A stretch of 64,000 nucleotides of DNA from NCBI RefSeq assembly GCF_017874715.1, contig NZ_JAGGLR010000026.1, positions 124,001-188,000 on the forward strand, read 5' to 3'. The number at the start of each line of letters is the position of its first letter. Position 1 is the first letter of the stretch. The position numbers were made by a program, and so were the translations under genes. The notes below the pieces were generated by a model. The model made no database searches, was not told where the DNA came from, and was given only the letters and a program-made list of their open reading frames with translations. This DNA is from Streptomyces iranensis (lineage in GTDB: Bacteria; Actinomycetota; Actinomycetes; Streptomycetales; Streptomycetaceae). Below are positions 63,366 to 64,000 of this stretch, one piece after another.

Positions 63366-64000
63366 ATGCGTGTCGGTGTGCTGACCGGCGGCGGTGACTG
63401 CCCCGGGCTCAACGCCGCGATCCGCGGCATCGTCCGGAAGGGCGTGGAGGTCCACGGCTTCGAGTTCGTCGGAGTGCGGGACGGCTGGCGCGGCGCGCTC
63501 GAAGGAGCCATCGTGCCGCTGGACGTCCCGGCCGTGCGCGGCATCCTGCCGCGCGGCGGCACCATCCTCGGCTCCTCCCGGACCAACCCCCTGGCCGGCG
63601 AGGGCGGGGCCGACCGGGTGCGGCGGACGCTCGCCGAGTACGAGGTGGACGCGCTCATCGCGATCGGCGGCGAGGACACGCTCGGGGTCGCCGCGGCGCT
63701 GGCGGACGAGGGCATCCAGGTGGTCGGGGTGCCCAAGACGATCGACAACGATGTGGCGGGCACCGACTACACCTTCGGCTTCGACACCGCCGTCAATATC
63801 GCCACCGAGGCGATCGACCGGCTGCACACCACCGCCGAATCCCACACCCGCACCCTGGTCGTCGAGGTCATGGGGCGGCACTCCGGCTGGATCGCCCTCC
63901 ACTCGGGCATCGCGGGCGGTGCCAACGTCATCCTGATCCCCGAGCAGCCCTTCGACATCGACCAGGTCTGCGCCTGGGTGGAGAACCGCTTCACGATCAG
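63366..64000 (+). CDS. pfkA: 6-phosphofructokinase, pyrophosphate type predicted (partial)
   Basis: 211 residues to the window edge, ATG at 63366 after a GGAGGGAGCGG ribosome site. PFK motifs: GVLTGGGDCPGLNAAIRG, PRGGTILGSSRTNP, AIGGEDTLGVAAALAD, VPKTIDNDVAGTDYTFGFDT and VVEVMGRHSGWIALHSG. It phosphorylates fructose 6-phosphate in glycolysis. Asp104 and Lys124 (E. coli numbering happens to coincide) are the residues found in pyrophosphate-dependent enzymes such as that of Amycolatopsis, whereas ATP enzymes have Gly104. The C-terminus lies outside. Confidence 0.9.
   Translation, partial: MRVGVLTGGGDCPGLNAAIRGIVRKGVEVHGFEFVGVRDGWRGALEGAIVPLDVPAVRGILPRGGTILGSSRTNPLAGEGGADRVRRTLAEYEVDALIAIGGEDTLGVAAALADEGIQVVGVPKTIDNDVAGTDYTFGFDTAVNIATEAIDRLHTTAESHTRTLVVEVMGRHSGWIALHSGIAGGANVILIPEQPFDIDQVCAWVENRFTI

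Noticed and set aside
63394-63936. 180-codon frame near the right end
   Set aside because: It is a +1 shadow of the phosphofructokinase gene that starts at 63366.

Overview
The window is chromosomal DNA of a Streptomyces-type actinomycete. The evidence is very high G+C content, many GTG starts, ATGA/GTGA stop-start overlaps, an SSI-family protease inhibitor, DmdR-type iron-box and SigB/SigF-type sigma factor genes, and pSAM2-like integrative elements. No species is claimed.

Layout. Positions 1-2,200 are core chromosome: a PAS sensor (partial), an SSI-like secreted inhibitor, tRNA-Ser(GCT) and tRNA-Arg(ACG). The 3' half of tRNA-Arg is the attachment site of a stacked array of mobile elements. 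The same 44-bp core (anticodon loop to tRNA 3' end) occurs at 2205, 16456, 27379 and 33390, with a decayed trace at 33795. E1 (2205-16499) is a complete actinomycete integrative and conjugative element (AICE). It has integrase, excisionase, a RecA-like ATPase with a prim-pol replication protein, an FtsK-type transfer ATPase, a DUF2637 membrane protein, a GGDEF protein, a chain of tiny overlapping genes, an XRE-TPR regulator and a fused GntR-Nudix (KorSA-Pif-like) regulator. E2 (16456-27422) is a second complete AICE with a different integrase and a rolling-circle RepSA-type initiator, plus its own FtsK, DUF2637 and GntR genes. E3 (27379-33433) has att sites at both ends but no integrase, replication or transfer gene, so it looks like a cis-mobilizable passenger. 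It carries an XRE-TPR/ATPase/RibD-like group and a lower-G+C group of three genes: a TIR-like (ThsB/MTH538-type) protein, a HIT hydrolase and a two-TM membrane protein. I regard that trio as the best candidate for an undescribed anti-phage system. A remnant of about 0.4 kb (E4) follows.

From 33,900 to the end the sequence is again ordinary chromosome: an amidase, lipoproteins, an MMPL transporter with a NarL-type two-component system, an iron-box-controlled membrane protein, tRNA-fMet, an amidohydrolase, an F420-type oxidoreductase, an OmpR-type two-component system with two glycosyltransferases, a DHA2 exporter with a TetR regulator, a YceI protein, a second exporter fused to carboxypeptidase-regulatory-like modules with its MarR regulator, two tandem SigB/F sigma factors, and the start of a phosphofructokinase with pyrophosphate-type residues.

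How the parts work together. In E1 one long leftward transcript probably begins near 13.9 kb. There, two copies of a CTGGTGCGCACCAG operator match the site in front of the korSA-pif-like gene. Transfer genes come first; replication, xis and int genes follow beyond a palindrome cluster at 6.8-6.9 kb. E2 repeats the scheme with a GntR gene facing the transfer operon. Each element has its own arm-type repeats beside the shared core, so the array could excise singly or in blocks. Operator, promoter, origin and family assignments are made by eye or from memory of the families; no search was run.
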